The notes: generated by a model from the letters alone, not told the origin. Shown: positions 37,449 through 46,735, numbered from the stretch's first letter. The stretch: DNA of 64,000 nucleotides from Paenibacillus sp. SYP-B3998 (GCF_010820665.1 NZ_JAAIKC010000001.1:496001-560000), one strand, 5' to 3'. Made by a program: numbers and translations.

Positions 37449-37493
37449 ATGAAAAGGACAGGGGAGTCCTCATGACTTCTCCTGTCTTTTTGG
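37449..37493 (+). terminator. Rho-independent terminator after the channel gene
   Basis: The stem GACAGGGGAGT/ACTTCTCCTGTC is followed by TTTTT. Confidence 0.8.
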
Positions 37494-37914
37494 CATGGCT
37501 TAGCGTTAATTTAAATGAGTCCCTGAGAAAGCATGCCAAATAGAGCGCTCATTCTGGAATAAGGCTCATTTCACTTGTCAGAGTCGGGCAATTTGTAACT
37601 TGGGGGCAGATATTTCTCTAGTAACAGGTTTGTTAAAATACCTTTTTCATTTACGAAAAAAGAAAATCAGATTAAAATTGGATTGTATTTCCTTTTTGTT
37701 GAATTATTGATTAATGAGAGAAAGATACGATGGGAGGTTTTGTAATGTAGTGGTATTTATATTTGTTTTTTTCAGATAATATGTCGATTTCAGGTGCATT
37801 AGGCAGCACTGAAATGACTGATACTGGTGTAACATTCTCATTTTAAGAGGATTATCAATACTAATTTATTGGAACACATACTCATTTTTTAGTAGGTATG
37901 TTCCATATTAGGGG
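37494..37914. other. AT-rich intergenic region
   Basis: No gene, RNA or clear repeat was recognised. The composition drops sharply in GC compared with the flanks, which may mark a past insertion or deletion. Confidence 0.3.
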
Positions 37915-38100
37915 ATGTATGGTTTGGTGGGTCTAATTTTGTATTGTACACCTATACTTTCTGCAATTTTATTTATTATTATTACTAAGATAATTGTAAA
38001 TGTTCACCATAATAAGGAAATAACTAATTTAAAATATACGGGAGCTTTTTTAGTGATGGTGATTACTTTTAGTATATTATTTTTAGTAGGAATCAAATAA
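37915..38100 (+). CDS. Small two-helix membrane protein, uncharacterised
   Basis: A 61-residue ORF with two clear hydrophobic segments (about residues 3-28 and 42-60) joined by a short polar loop (NVHHNKEITNLKYTG). A weak site GGGG lies just upstream. The helix-loop-helix pattern and the positive loop argue that it is translated, but no family is recognised. Confidence 0.45.
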   Translation: MYGLVGLILYCTPILSAILFIIITKIIVNVHHNKEITNLKYTGAFLVMVITFSILFLVGIK

Positions 38101-38152
38101 TCTCGTAGTAAAAGTGATTGAAATTATGGATGTAGCTAATATGTACTGAAAA

Positions 38153-38192
38153 AATGCCGTTAGTTAGGATGAGTGCTCCTACTAACGGCATA
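38153..38192. terminator. Hairpin between convergent genes
   Basis: The stem ATGCCGTTAGT/ACTAACGGCAT lies just after the minus-strand ABC operon and before the small ORF read the other way. T-rich stretches flank it only weakly, so its efficiency is uncertain. Confidence 0.6.
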
Positions 38193-38229
38193 CTTATTTT
38201 GTGGATTGCCTTACCTCAGATTCGCGGTT

Positions 38230-39267
38230 TCAGGAATGATCCACGTTGAACCAATAAGCCTTCGCTTTCGGCACCTTTACGGTGCAAGGGCCCATTTCGA
38301 GAAATAGGTCATCGTCAACGAATATCGGTTGTCCTCCAATTTCTACCATATATCGGTAATACGATCCCATGAAGAGATACTGACGAATGACACCATCTAA
38401 CACAAAATGCTCGTCCTCTTCCCAAACATGCTCTTGGCCTTCTCTAATCTGCCGCTTATTCTGATTACCCTCAAGGATTGGTTCTACCTTGGCGTCACCC
38501 GAGCGAATGACGAGTTTTTGTATGCTGCCCTTATAGTAAAGCGAAATCGTATGGCTTTCCCCAAGAAATTGAGCGGTGAAATAGGTACTTGGCTGCTGGT
38601 AGATTTCTTCCGGTGTTCCCGCCTGTTCCACGCGTCCCTCGTTCATAACAATGACATAGTCGGCCATAGATAAGGCCTCTTCTTGATCATGGGTTACATA
38701 GACGGCTGTAATGCCAAAGGATTGCTGAATACTCCGAATGCCGATGCGAAGCCGTTGGCGTACTTTCGCGTCCAGGTTGGATAACGGTTCGTCGAGCAGC
38801 AGCACTTCAGGCTGTACGACCAAAGCGCGCGCCAAGGCAATTCGCTGTTGTTGACCGCCAGAATACTGCTGAGGGTAGCGGGAGGTCATATCCGACGTAT
38901 CGATCTCCACCCGCTCCAGAACTTCACGTACGCGGGTTTCTCGATCCTTTGCCGGTATTTTTTGAAGCTTAAGCCCATAAGCGACGTTGTCAAACACGCT
39001 CATATGCGGCCAGAGCGCATAATGTTGGAAAACCATAGCAGCCTTCCGCTGCTGCGGTGAAGTATGTGTCACATCGCGAGGGCCGAATGAAATGCGGCCC
39101 TCATCCGCCGTTAGAAATCCTGCGAGCGTCCTCAACAGCGTAGTTTTCCCACAACCGCTAGGTCCTACAATCGCCGTTAATCCACCTTTGGGAAATTGCA
39201 GATTAATATCAATGATGCCTCTTTTTTTACCATAATGCTTGAACAAGCCTTCAATGGTGATACCCAT
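38230..39267 (-). CDS. ABC importer ATPase (PotA/FbpC/CysA type)
   Basis: The 345-residue ATPase powers the importer encoded by the next three minus-strand genes. Walker A GPSGCGKTTLL, Q loop VFQHYALWPHM, signature YSGGQQQRIALARAL, Walker B VLLLDEPLSNLD and switch TAVYVTHDQEEAL are complete. Residues about 240-345 form the TOBE-type regulatory domain. It is the last gene of the operon, one base past the permease stop. Confidence 0.88.
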   Translation of the reverse strand: MGITIEGLFKHYGKKRGIIDINLQFPKGGLTAIVGPSGCGKTTLLRTLAGFLTADEGRISFGPRDVTHTSPQQRKAAMVFQHYALWPHMSVFDNVAYGLKLQKIPAKDRETRVREVLERVEIDTSDMTSRYPQQYSGGQQQRIALARALVVQPEVLLLDEPLSNLDAKVRQRLRIGIRSIQQSFGITAVYVTHDQEEALSMADYVIVMNEGRVEQAGTPEEIYQQPSTYFTAQFLGESHTISLYYKGSIQKLVIRSGDAKVEPILEGNQNKRQIREGQEHVWEEDEHFVLDGVIRQYLFMGSYYRYMVEIGGQPIFVDDDLFLEMGPCTVKVPKAKAYWFNVDHS

Positions 39268-39268
39268 C

Positions 39269-40129
39269 CTATACCCTCCCGAATGCAGCCAAATATTCTG
39301 AACGCATAAACCGCTGTAGGAAAAACAGCAGCGCGATCCCCGGCACCATCAATAACACGGACGTGACGGAGGCGACTTGCATCTCGTAACCATTCGCCGC
39401 ATTGTACATAAAGACTGGCATCGTAATATGAAAAGGTGCCCCGATTAATAGGCTGCCGGTAAATTCATCTAATGAATATAAAAAAACTAATAAGGAGCCC
39501 GCGATGATGCCTGGGGAAGCCATGGGAAGCACCACATGAAAAAACGTATACACTTTTCCGCCACCGAGCATATAAGAGGCTTCTTCCATAGATTCTGCGA
39601 CAGATTGGAAGACAGATACTAAGGTCCACACTGAAAACACAATTGCTCCTACCAAATGGATTAGAATAAGGCCAGTCAACGTACCAACGAGATCGAAGCG
39701 ATAAAGTAATACCATGGCATTCGTAAATACCGGAAGCTGTGGAAACGCCTGCGGCAGTAAAAATAGTAAGAGGATAAAATGCTTCAGCGGAAGTCGATTT
39801 CGCGCGATTAAGTAAGATAAAGGAACGGTTAGGACCAGGCATAAGAGCGTGACTGTAATTGCAATAACAAAGCTGAGTCCAAGAGAAGACAGCATTTTGC
39901 CCTCGAATACCTGATGCCAATATTTGAATCCCCATACACTAGGAAACGGATGCGGCCAGAACCATTTTTCTGCTACCGACCATAGAACAAGGCTAGACAA
40001 AGGACCAAAGATGAAGAAAAACGACAGCACATAAATCACCAAACGCCGCGTTATGCGGGAGAATGGAACTTTGTTCGCAATGGCGCGCACTGGACCGTTC
40101 GAAGTAGCTAATGAACTGGATGTGTTCAT
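39269..40129 (-). CDS. ABC importer permease (second inner-membrane subunit)
   Basis: 286 residues with six membrane helices and the EAA loop MEEASYMLGGGKVYTFFHVVLPMASPGI that contacts the ATPase. It overlaps the preceding permease gene by four bases. The subunit resembles the PotC/PhnV type rather than sugar-importer permeases. The substrate is not known. Confidence 0.85.
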   Translation of the reverse strand: MNTSSSLATSNGPVRAIANKVPFSRITRRLVIYVLSFFFIFGPLSSLVLWSVAEKWFWPHPFPSVWGFKYWHQVFEGKMLSSLGLSFVIAITVTLLCLVLTVPLSYLIARNRLPLKHFILLLFLLPQAFPQLPVFTNAMVLLYRFDLVGTLTGLILIHLVGAIVFSVWTLVSVFQSVAESMEEASYMLGGGKVYTFFHVVLPMASPGIIAGSLLVFLYSLDEFTGSLLIGAPFHITMPVFMYNAANGYEMQVASVTSVLLMVPGIALLFFLQRFMRSEYLAAFGRV

Positions 40130-40968
40130 TTCTTTGACAACCCCTTTAAGTAATAGATGGCAGCTCCAAGGGATGCCATATAAGTGATAACGCCGATTGC
40201 ATTGGCTAGTCCGTAATTATGCTGGAAAACGGTTTGATGGTACAAATCCATCATTAGCATTTGACGCCCGCCCGGGTTCCCCAGCATGGCGGGGATGGAA
40301 AAGCAGCCCAACATCGAGGTGAAGGTAAGTATGGCCATAACGCCGATGCTACCTTTGTTCATTGGAACAAGAAAATGCCAGATCAGCTTGAACTTGCCTG
40401 CTCCCATACCTCGAGCTGCTTCCAGCATGTTTTCATTCACAGAGCGAAAGCCGCCTAGCACCAAAAGAAGCGCTAAACCGAGGTTTTTCCAAACCAAGGC
40501 GGCAATCAGGCCAAATGTCGTGAACGCAAAAGAGGGAAGCGAATCGGGATTAAACCAACCCGTTACCGCAATCGCTGAATTTAGCGTACCATGGGGTGCT
40601 AAAAATACTCGCATGGCGTGACCGACGACCACGAACGGTACGAACAAAGGAATCTTGAAGATGAATTCCAAAACAGGGTGTGCGGTTAATCGCAGAAAGC
40701 CTCCAATCATCGCAGTCAAGAGGATGAGCAGAGCGAGACTGACGAGGCAAACCCAAAGCGTAAAAAGCAAATCGCCTCCATATAGGGAGAAAGCTTCGGT
40801 ATAGTTGCCGAACGTCCAGACCTCATCCTGCGAGCGTAAACTGGATATAAAGGAAAGAATAAATGGATACACAAAAAGCAGCGCAACGACGGCAATCGCA
40901 GGAGCGGCTAGGCCAACTCCTGCAAATTTTCTCCAGATAACCATCGGTTGTGGATTAGTTTTTCTCAT
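40126..40968 (-). CDS. ABC importer permease (first inner-membrane subunit)
   Basis: 280 residues, six membrane helices, EAA loop NMLEAARGMGAGKFKLIWHFLVPMNKGSI. It resembles the PotB/PhnU type. It overlaps the binding-protein gene by 14 bases and the second permease gene by four, so the whole importer is tightly coupled. Confidence 0.85.
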   Translation of the reverse strand: MRKTNPQPMVIWRKFAGVGLAAPAIAVVALLFVYPFILSFISSLRSQDEVWTFGNYTEAFSLYGGDLLFTLWVCLVSLALLILLTAMIGGFLRLTAHPVLEFIFKIPLFVPFVVVGHAMRVFLAPHGTLNSAIAVTGWFNPDSLPSFAFTTFGLIAALVWKNLGLALLLVLGGFRSVNENMLEAARGMGAGKFKLIWHFLVPMNKGSIGVMAILTFTSMLGCFSIPAMLGNPGGRQMLMMDLYHQTVFQHNYGLANAIGVITYMASLGAAIYYLKGLSKK

Positions 40969-42163
40969 ACGCCGTTTTTAAGTGAGTGAGATAAGTATTA
41001 ATCGGCATCGATTGACCTCGTTTGTTCAGATCATCCGCTGTAATATCTTTAAACAACTTCTTCTTACCTGCTTCACTAACCTTTGGAAGTACGACATTCG
41101 CGTCTATACCCGGATACCAGCTGTTTTTCTCAACGATCACTTTAGCCTGAATTTCAGGGGAGGTGAGCAAATCGGCGTAACGCAAGGCGGCTTCTTTATT
41201 TTTGGCGTTTTTCGGAATCACTACGTACATCGGTTGACCAGGCATGCCGGGATCAATGATTTTCAGACCATAATTGGGATTCATTCGACCTTCATCTACC
41301 CATAAGTTAAACATGTCGACCCATACCGGTCCCATATCGATTTCACCGCGGTTTAGCATATCTAGCGTACCGTTATTCCCATTCGTGTACGTTACGGGCA
41401 ATGCCTTGAGCTCTTTTAAGATTGCAGGCCATTTTTGTTCCAGGGATTCATCAAAAGGACCTTGGCTCAATGTCTTGTAATCGCCCGATTTCCAATATGT
41501 ATAGGAGGTGGCGAAGGCAACGCCGCTTGCACCGTTCAGGATACCGTTATAGCCAAAACGCTTAGGGTTGGCTTTGATCCATGTGGACAGTTCTTCAAAA
41601 CTGGCAGGAAATTGCTTTACTTTATCGGGGTTATAAGCAAAGGCGACCTGACTGTGGAAGAGAGGAATGACGTAGCCTTCCACATTCGTGCCTAAACTGT
41701 TTTTACTATCGGGAGAAACGACATAAGCTTTATTAGCTGATTGCGGAACCCATTTATCCAGTAAGTCGTTATCAATTAATTGCTGCATACCGCTTTGATG
41801 AACAATGGCGAGATCGACATCCCACTCCTGCTTGCCGGCATCTTTTTGTGCCTTCAATTTTTCAAATATTTTTTGTGTCCCGCCATCGCCTGCGCCTGTA
41901 TTGACAACACGAATTTGAGAATCAGGATACTGTTTTTGAAACTCGCCAACCACGTTTTTTTCTTGCAAATCGGTCATATTCGTATCTCCGGCTGTCGCCA
42001 GATTCATTTCATATTTCTTGGGAGCTGCCTTGGTAGGTGCTGTCGTATTCGCTCCACTTGTAGCGACGGCATTATTCGTATCCGTCGATGCCACCTTCGT
42101 TCCGCAACCCGCTGCCAAAACAAGGGTAAGCGATAGCGCGCATAGTACGTTCAATTTCTTCAT
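40955..42163 (-). CDS. ABC importer substrate-binding lipoprotein
   Basis: The start is set at 42163 because the product then begins with a lipoprotein signal MKKLNVLCALSLTLVLAAGC, preceded by a purine-rich GGCGGGGGAA site; the frame is open to 42214. The 402-residue protein is a family-1 extracellular solute-binding protein (DLAIVHQSGMQQLIDNDLL, IPLFHSQVAFAYNPDKVKQ, NGNNGTLDMLNRGEIDMGPVWVD). Context and permease type suggest an organic cation, phosphonate or similar small polar solute, but nothing in the sequence decides it. A TGTCTAGACA palindrome lies 35 bases upstream. Confidence 0.85.
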   Translation of the reverse strand: MKKLNVLCALSLTLVLAAGCGTKVASTDTNNAVATSGANTTAPTKAAPKKYEMNLATAGDTNMTDLQEKNVVGEFQKQYPDSQIRVVNTGAGDGGTQKIFEKLKAQKDAGKQEWDVDLAIVHQSGMQQLIDNDLLDKWVPQSANKAYVVSPDSKNSLGTNVEGYVIPLFHSQVAFAYNPDKVKQFPASFEELSTWIKANPKRFGYNGILNGASGVAFATSYTYWKSGDYKTLSQGPFDESLEQKWPAILKELKALPVTYTNGNNGTLDMLNRGEIDMGPVWVDMFNLWVDEGRMNPNYGLKIIDPGMPGQPMYVVIPKNAKNKEAALRYADLLTSPEIQAKVIVEKNSWYPGIDANVVLPKVSEAGKKKLFKDITADDLNKRGQSMPINTYLTHLKTAYEKN

Positions 42164-42197
42164 CGTATTCCCCCGCCTTTTTAGATTATTGAAATGC

Positions 42198-42207
42198 TGT
42201 CTAGACA
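42198..42207. promoter_or_regulatory. Operator palindrome before the importer operon
   Basis: TGTCTAGACA in the wider context ATG-C-TGTCTAGACATC, the same as the site at 43190. GTCTAGAC cores are typical of GntR/HutC-family regulators, and such a gene lies next to it. Confidence 0.75.
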
Positions 42208-42291
42208 TCTTCAATACCTATTATGGAGGAGGATTGTTAACCGTTAATCAAATTCACATGAAGAATTTGTTAATTACCGTTGGGATTCCAA

Positions 42292-43020
42292 CTATCGTCT
42301 GCGGTTCACCCAGAATTGGAAAACATCGTTGCGGAAATAATCATACGAGAATAAGACGGGCTTATGATGCTGATCGAGATGCAATTGTTTCATTAAGAGG
42401 ACGGTTGTGTCCTGTTTAACTTGAAGTTTCTTGCATATCGGGTCTGTATGATGAGGAACGACTAGCTCTGTATTCGTACCCATCAATCGAATGCCGCATT
42501 CCGTCTCTAGGAAGCGAGCCAAGGATCCCTTCAAGGACTTTTTTTGAAAAGCCTGCTCGACCAAGGCTAGAGGCATGATATTAATATTATGAGCGACCGG
42601 TTCTTCGTTGGCCGTTCGGGTCCTCTCATTAATGATCACTGGAGTCCCTACTGAAATATTTAGAAAGCGAGCCCATTCCTCTTGGCAAGACGCTGTTCGA
42701 ATCGATTGCTCCAATTGACCTTCTATCAATCCAGCCGAACGGATGCTGTCTTCAGTCGTAATGAACCTTTCAATACTGCTTGGAATAGAGGGTAAGGGAT
42801 GCCTCACAAAACGCCCTACGCCTTTTCTAACATCCAACTTTCCTTCGAGCTCCAGTTGTTTCATGGCAGCGCGTACGGTTTCTCGGCTTACTTGAAACTG
42901 GCGGGCTAGCTCGATCTCTGGAGGCAGGCGATCACCGATTTTCAGTTCCCCACTCTTCATCTTTTGATCGATATCTTCTTTGATTTTCAAATAATAAGTA
43001 ATTCGTGTTGGATTCGTCAT
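42292..43020 (-). CDS. GntR-family regulator, HutC subfamily (UTRA domain)
   Basis: 242 residues. The N-terminal winged helix (KMKSGELKIGDRLPPEIELARQFQVSRETVRAAMKQLELEG) is followed by a UTRA ligand-binding domain (about residues 90-240; NERTRTANEEPVAHNINIMPL, VPHHTDPICKKLQVKQDTTVLLM). HutC-type repressors bind palindromes with GTCTAGAC cores and let go when the transported substrate or a product binds. The two TGTCTAGACA sites on either side of this gene are its likely operators. Confidence 0.88.
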   Translation of the reverse strand: MTNPTRITYYLKIKEDIDQKMKSGELKIGDRLPPEIELARQFQVSRETVRAAMKQLELEGKLDVRKGVGRFVRHPLPSIPSSIERFITTEDSIRSAGLIEGQLEQSIRTASCQEEWARFLNISVGTPVIINERTRTANEEPVAHNINIMPLALVEQAFQKKSLKGSLARFLETECGIRLMGTNTELVVPHHTDPICKKLQVKQDTTVLLMKQLHLDQHHKPVLFSYDYFRNDVFQFWVNRRR

Positions 43021-43189
43021 ATGCGTTTCATCCCCATCTTCGCTGTGGATTGGACCCGTTCTTGCCTCTATCCTATCAAACTCATGGATGAGTGTAAAAG
43101 ATATAACCCGGGCGTGCTTTCTTCTTACAAAATCTTAACGCGCTACTAACAGCCCGAAAACAAATAAGGCCTATGATAAAAATAGATGT

Positions 43190-43199
43190 TGTCTAGACA
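43190..43199. promoter_or_regulatory. Operator palindrome before the Vps62-like gene
   Basis: TGTCTAGACA flanked as ATG-T-TGTCTAGACATC. A -10 like TATACT follows at 43203-43208, so a bound repressor would block the promoter. Confidence 0.75.
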
Positions 43200-43240
43200 T
43201 CCTATACTACACCAAAATGTTGAAGGAGGAAATGAATCAA

Positions 43241-44299
43241 ATGAACACGGTACCCTTGAAATGGACAACCAAATGGCGCAGCTACGTAATGGTGAGCGCC
43301 GCTCTCGCTTCCGTCGTTATTGGATCTCTGTTTGCTTCCACCACTTCCTATGCGATTACTGACGCTGATCTAGACGGAATCGAGGATAGTCTAGAGCAAA
43401 CACTGCTAACGCAATATGCTCCTAAGCTATATCTCCATCCGGATGAAGACAATAAACCTTCAAGCATCGACTGGTATCTTCAACGAGTATCTATGCGCTT
43501 TCACCACGATGGTGGCTGCAGTGACGACCAGATCCTAGCTCTTGGATCTGTTACGCAAACCAATCTATCCCAACAGGCTCACCAAACCAAAAACTGGGTA
43601 TGTTCCCATTCAGGGGATAACGTCCTTTCTAGTCAAGCCCGCAATACGAGGGCAGACGAGGGCTTTTTCCTGCAGCCACCCAACGATAATCACATGGATG
43701 ATACCGTACATTTGGGTTCATCGGACAGCGCAGACTGGAAGGCCTATGCTCATGTGAAACCCAGCAGCGTTTCGGCTGGAGGTTATGACATCCAATATTG
43801 GTTCTTTTACCCTTATAACGATGCCCCATCCGTCGCTGGCTTGGATTTCAATCACGAAGGCGATTGGGAGCATATCACCGTTACTGTGGATAGCAGCAAG
43901 CGCTTCGTTTCTGCCTATTTCGCCGCCCATAATGGGGAAGGGAAAGATTACTCCGCATCTCAACTCCAGTTCGCTACAAAGGATGGCGTTCTTGCAACCA
44001 ACAGCCAAAAATTGACCAATGATTATACGCACCCCGTTTTGTACTCCGCTATCGGTACCCATGCGAGTTATCCGACCGCTGGCACGCAATCCAGAGGTGG
44101 TGTGCTTCCCAATGATTACACAGGTAATGGAAGCAGCTCAAATACGTACTACCATGTCGTTAATCTTGGGGAATTAAAACATCCGCTGAATGGTCAGGCG
44201 TTCATCAATTATGCTGGCCTATGGGGAGAAATTGGCGCTACCGATATTTCCACGGGTCCAGTGGGGCCCGCTTTTCAAAGTGCCTGGAACACCAAGTAG
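43241..44299 (+). CDS. Secreted Vps62/DUF946-like protein
   Basis: 352 residues from ATG 43241 with GGAGG upstream; ATG 43217 and 43232 are in frame but too close to or before that site. A signal peptide (WRSYVMVSAALASVVIGSLFASTTSYA) leads to a mature domain like the Vps62-related family, with the motif LDFNHEGDWEHITVTV and the His-rich HASYPTAG that may form a metal or active site. Function is unknown in bacteria. It shares its operator with the adjacent ABC importer, so it probably releases or handles the imported substrate outside the cell. Confidence 0.7.
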   Translation: MNTVPLKWTTKWRSYVMVSAALASVVIGSLFASTTSYAITDADLDGIEDSLEQTLLTQYAPKLYLHPDEDNKPSSIDWYLQRVSMRFHHDGGCSDDQILALGSVTQTNLSQQAHQTKNWVCSHSGDNVLSSQARNTRADEGFFLQPPNDNHMDDTVHLGSSDSADWKAYAHVKPSSVSAGGYDIQYWFFYPYNDAPSVAGLDFNHEGDWEHITVTVDSSKRFVSAYFAAHNGEGKDYSASQLQFATKDGVLATNSQKLTNDYTHPVLYSAIGTHASYPTAGTQSRGGVLPNDYTGNGSSSNTYYHVVNLGELKHPLNGQAFINYAGLWGEIGATDISTGPVGPAFQSAWNTK

Positions 44300-44332
44300 T
44301 CGTTAATTCAATGTCTGTCTATTTCAGAATAA

Positions 44333-44385
44333 AGAGGTAAAAATCAGCTCAGTTTGCTTGAGTTGGTTTTTGCCTCTTTTCTATC
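44333..44385 (+). terminator. Rho-independent terminator after the Vps62-like gene
   Basis: An interrupted stem AGAGGTAAAAA/TTTTTGCCTCT with inner CTC/GAG pairs is followed by TTTTC. Confidence 0.7.
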
Positions 44386-44566
44386 TAGTTTTCTGGGATA
44401 GCTAACAAAACACTTTTTCGTGATAACATCAAAAATTAATGTCAATTTCACATCTAGCAAACATAATATCCCTATATTTATTTTAACTAACATATTATTA
44501 CATAATGCCTATAGCTATAAGTCATCCGAGAAGCCTGTACGGGAAAAGGAGAAGGGAGGAATAAAC

Positions 44567-44776
44567 TTGACGAGAGGGTACAGTTGTTTAAAATGTGAGC
44601 GTGTGTTAGTGGATGAACAAGCAGATGGCACTTTGCGGATTAGGGTAAGGTTACTATTGATCCCACCTCTAAGAGAGGACGTGCAGGCATTATGCCCGCA
44701 ATGTAAAGAATTAGCTTCGCTTCCGTTCAGGTTCATGCTGGACGAAAAGGAAGGGAACAAGATGTGTCCGAAATGA
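44567..44776 (+). CDS. Small zinc-ribbon protein
   Basis: 69 residues from TTG 44567, which lies 7 bases after GGGAGG; the longer open frame upstream (to 44420) has AT-rich non-coding character. Two CxxC pairs (YSCLKCERV and LCPQCKEL) fit one zinc ribbon, with a third Cys near the end (KMCPK). No family is recognised. Confidence 0.55.
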   Translation: MTRGYSCLKCERVLVDEQADGTLRIRVRLLLIPPLREDVQALCPQCKELASLPFRFMLDEKEGNKMCPK

Positions 44777-44867
44777 AAATGATACGAAATGTTTCAAGAA
44801 AATCCAAATAACCTTTAGACTGCTCGTACATTGCGTTAACATTTTTATCCAAATTACATGCTATACT

Positions 44868-44935
44868 GAACTCGTTGGTGCAATAAGGTCCTCGAGACGG
44901 CCAGGTTATATGGCTGTTTCTCGAGGACTTTTTTT
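44868..44935 (+). ncRNA. Short promoter-terminator unit, possible small RNA or leader
   Basis: A -10-like TATACT at about 44869-44874 is followed within about 15 bases by a strong hairpin, GGTCCTCGAGA paired with TTCTCGAGGAC and an inner GGCCAG/TGGCTG, then seven Ts. The transcript would be only about 55 bases long. It may be an attenuator for the secreted-protein genes downstream or a stand-alone RNA. The -35 is weak. Confidence 0.45.
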
Positions 44936-44954
44936 GTTGGAAAGGGGGAGATTA

Positions 44955-45056
44955 ATGACCGTTTTCGGATGGAATCTTCAGATGAAACATGGTTACAGTG
45001 ACGGCGATCATCATCTTGCAGATCAGGATCGTCTAGGCAACAGAGTCTCGACTTAA
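44955..45056 (+). CDS. Short ORF upstream of the LTD protein, possible leader peptide
   Basis: 33 residues (MTVFGWNLQMKHGYSDGDHH...) with AAAGGGGGAG 4 bases before the ATG. It stops 53 bases before the next start. The peptide is hydrophilic and has no known family. It may be translated, but this rests on the ribosome site alone. Confidence 0.35.
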   Translation: MTVFGWNLQMKHGYSDGDHHLADQDRLGNRVST

Positions 45057-45109
45057 CTGCCCTAGCGCTTAGTTATCCAATTTGTTTAAATTTGAGGAGG
45101 AAAAACCAA

Positions 45110-46594
45110 ATGAAGCTTTTCAATAAAATTGCCCCGGCCATCGTGGCTGCAACGCTAATTGCCAGCTTGTCCCCAATCGCTCCACAAGCAAATGCCGCTT
45201 CTACAGGCATTGTTATCGCAGAAGTATTTAACGCTTCGACAGATGCGCAAGAATGGATTACGATTGCGAACCTAAGCACAGCTCCTATCGATGTGACAGG
45301 CTGGGCATTGCAAGACTACAGTTCTTCCGGCGTTGCACAAGCCAAATGGTTTTTCCCATCGGGAACGACGATTCCAGCTAAAAAGCTGCTCGTTATTGAA
45401 AAGACAGCAGGTAATTCAAGTTCTGCGGCTCAAGGCATAGCGACGCTTACTGGTGGAAACTTTAACTTCGCTGGCGCCAGCGATCGCGTTGAAATTTATA
45501 ATGCAAGCAATGCCCTTGTTGATGGTGTGGCTTGGGGGACTCCAAATACAGTAGAAGGCTTTTCGATTTCTGGTTCATCATCAAGCGGCACTTCATTTGA
45601 ACGCAAAACGGTGACTGACACGGACACAGCTGCAGATTGGCAGGCTGTCACTGGTGCAAGTGTACAAGCTTACGCTTGGGCTCCGCTTCCACAAACGACA
45701 AGCGCTCCTGTCGTACAATCTGTAACACCTGCTGATCTTGCAGTCAACGTGGCAACAAATGCTGCCTTGAGCGTTACGTTTGATAAGGCGCTTGTTAAAG
45801 CGGCTGGTAGTGCAACGATTTTAAATAAATCAAATTCAACGGTGCTGGCTAATGTAGCTATTGGCTCGGCAACACTTTCTAATGGGAATAAAACGCTGAC
45901 GCTTCCCCTTCCTGCTGGTACGACTTTGCAAGCTGGGAAAAAGTATGAAGTTACGATTCCTGCGGGGTATGTAACAGATTCGACGGGTGTTTACGGCAAT
46001 GGACTAAAAACATGGTCATTCTCAACTGCGCCTGTTCAATCAGCTAACGTAGCAGCTGTTCGTTCAGCAGCAGCTGGTACTATTGTGTCCGTTCGCGGTG
46101 AAGTATCAGGCGTCCTCGGCACGAACAACGTATGGATTCAAGATACGACTGCCGGTATTCGCTTGTATCAAGCAAGCGGAGTAGGCACTTTGGCTGTGGG
46201 ACAAGAAGTTATTGTAACAGGAACACTGAACAATTATAACAACGATTTGGAATTAGACGTTTCTGCGGTTCAAGTCCAATCGTCCAACACGATTACGTTA
46301 CCTGCGCCTCCGGTTGTTGCTGTTAATCAAGTAGGTTCAGCGAATGCCGGAAGCTTAGTAAAAGTATCTAACGTCTGGGTCAAATCAGACTATACGGTTG
46401 GCGCTGGCGGTATCGTTGTAACAGACGGCACAAATGATTTGATCGTGTACGCTCAAGCAGGAACAAGCTTGAAAACCTACTTGCAAGGCTTGCCGAAGTC
46501 ATCTGCAAACAAGTTTAGCATTGTAGGCGTGAGCTCTGTCTTTAATACAACGATCGAGTTATTTCCTCGTACCAATGCAGACATTACGCCTTAA
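45110..46594 (+). CDS. Secreted LTD/Ig-like/OB-fold protein
   Basis: 494 residues from ATG 45110 (GAGGAGG upstream; a TTG at 45092 overlaps that site). A signal peptide (MKLFNKIAPAIVAATLIASLSPIAPQANA) is followed by a lamin-tail domain (about 30-195; VFNASTDAQEWITIANLS, FERKTVTDTDTAADW), a Big_5 Ig-like domain (200-305) and a YhcR-type OB-fold pair (315-494; GTNNVWIQDTTAGIRLYQ, VGVSSVFNTTIELFPRTNADITP). LTD and OB modules go with extracellular nucleases, but no catalytic domain is present. Its last module closely matches one in the nuclease at 52254, so it may be an accessory nucleic-acid-binding protein. No wall anchor is seen. Confidence 0.75.
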   Translation: MKLFNKIAPAIVAATLIASLSPIAPQANAASTGIVIAEVFNASTDAQEWITIANLSTAPIDVTGWALQDYSSSGVAQAKWFFPSGTTIPAKKLLVIEKTAGNSSSAAQGIATLTGGNFNFAGASDRVEIYNASNALVDGVAWGTPNTVEGFSISGSSSSGTSFERKTVTDTDTAADWQAVTGASVQAYAWAPLPQTTSAPVVQSVTPADLAVNVATNAALSVTFDKALVKAAGSATILNKSNSTVLANVAIGSATLSNGNKTLTLPLPAGTTLQAGKKYEVTIPAGYVTDSTGVYGNGLKTWSFSTAPVQSANVAAVRSAAAGTIVSVRGEVSGVLGTNNVWIQDTTAGIRLYQASGVGTLAVGQEVIVTGTLNNYNNDLELDVSAVQVQSSNTITLPAPPVVAVNQVGSANAGSLVKVSNVWVKSDYTVGAGGIVVTDGTNDLIVYAQAGTSLKTYLQGLPKSSANKFSIVGVSSVFNTTIELFPRTNADITP

Positions 46595-46631
46595 GTTAAG
46601 GCACTGGTAAGGTAAGTATAAAAGTTGATTT

Positions 46632-46678
46632 TACCCGAATTCAGCCTTTTCCTGTTGGAGAGGCTGAATCGGGGTATT
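46632..46678. repeat. Inverted repeat between the two large secreted-protein genes
   Basis: CCCGAATTCAGCCT pairs with AGGCTGAATCGGG, a 13-bp stem with one mismatch and no T run. It could be an mRNA stabiliser or a weak terminator that sets different levels of the two proteins. Confidence 0.55.
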
Positions 46679-46735
46679 GGCTTGTTTGTAAACACAAGAC
46701 TTAACTCAGTCTCTATAAAGACATGGAGGATAACA

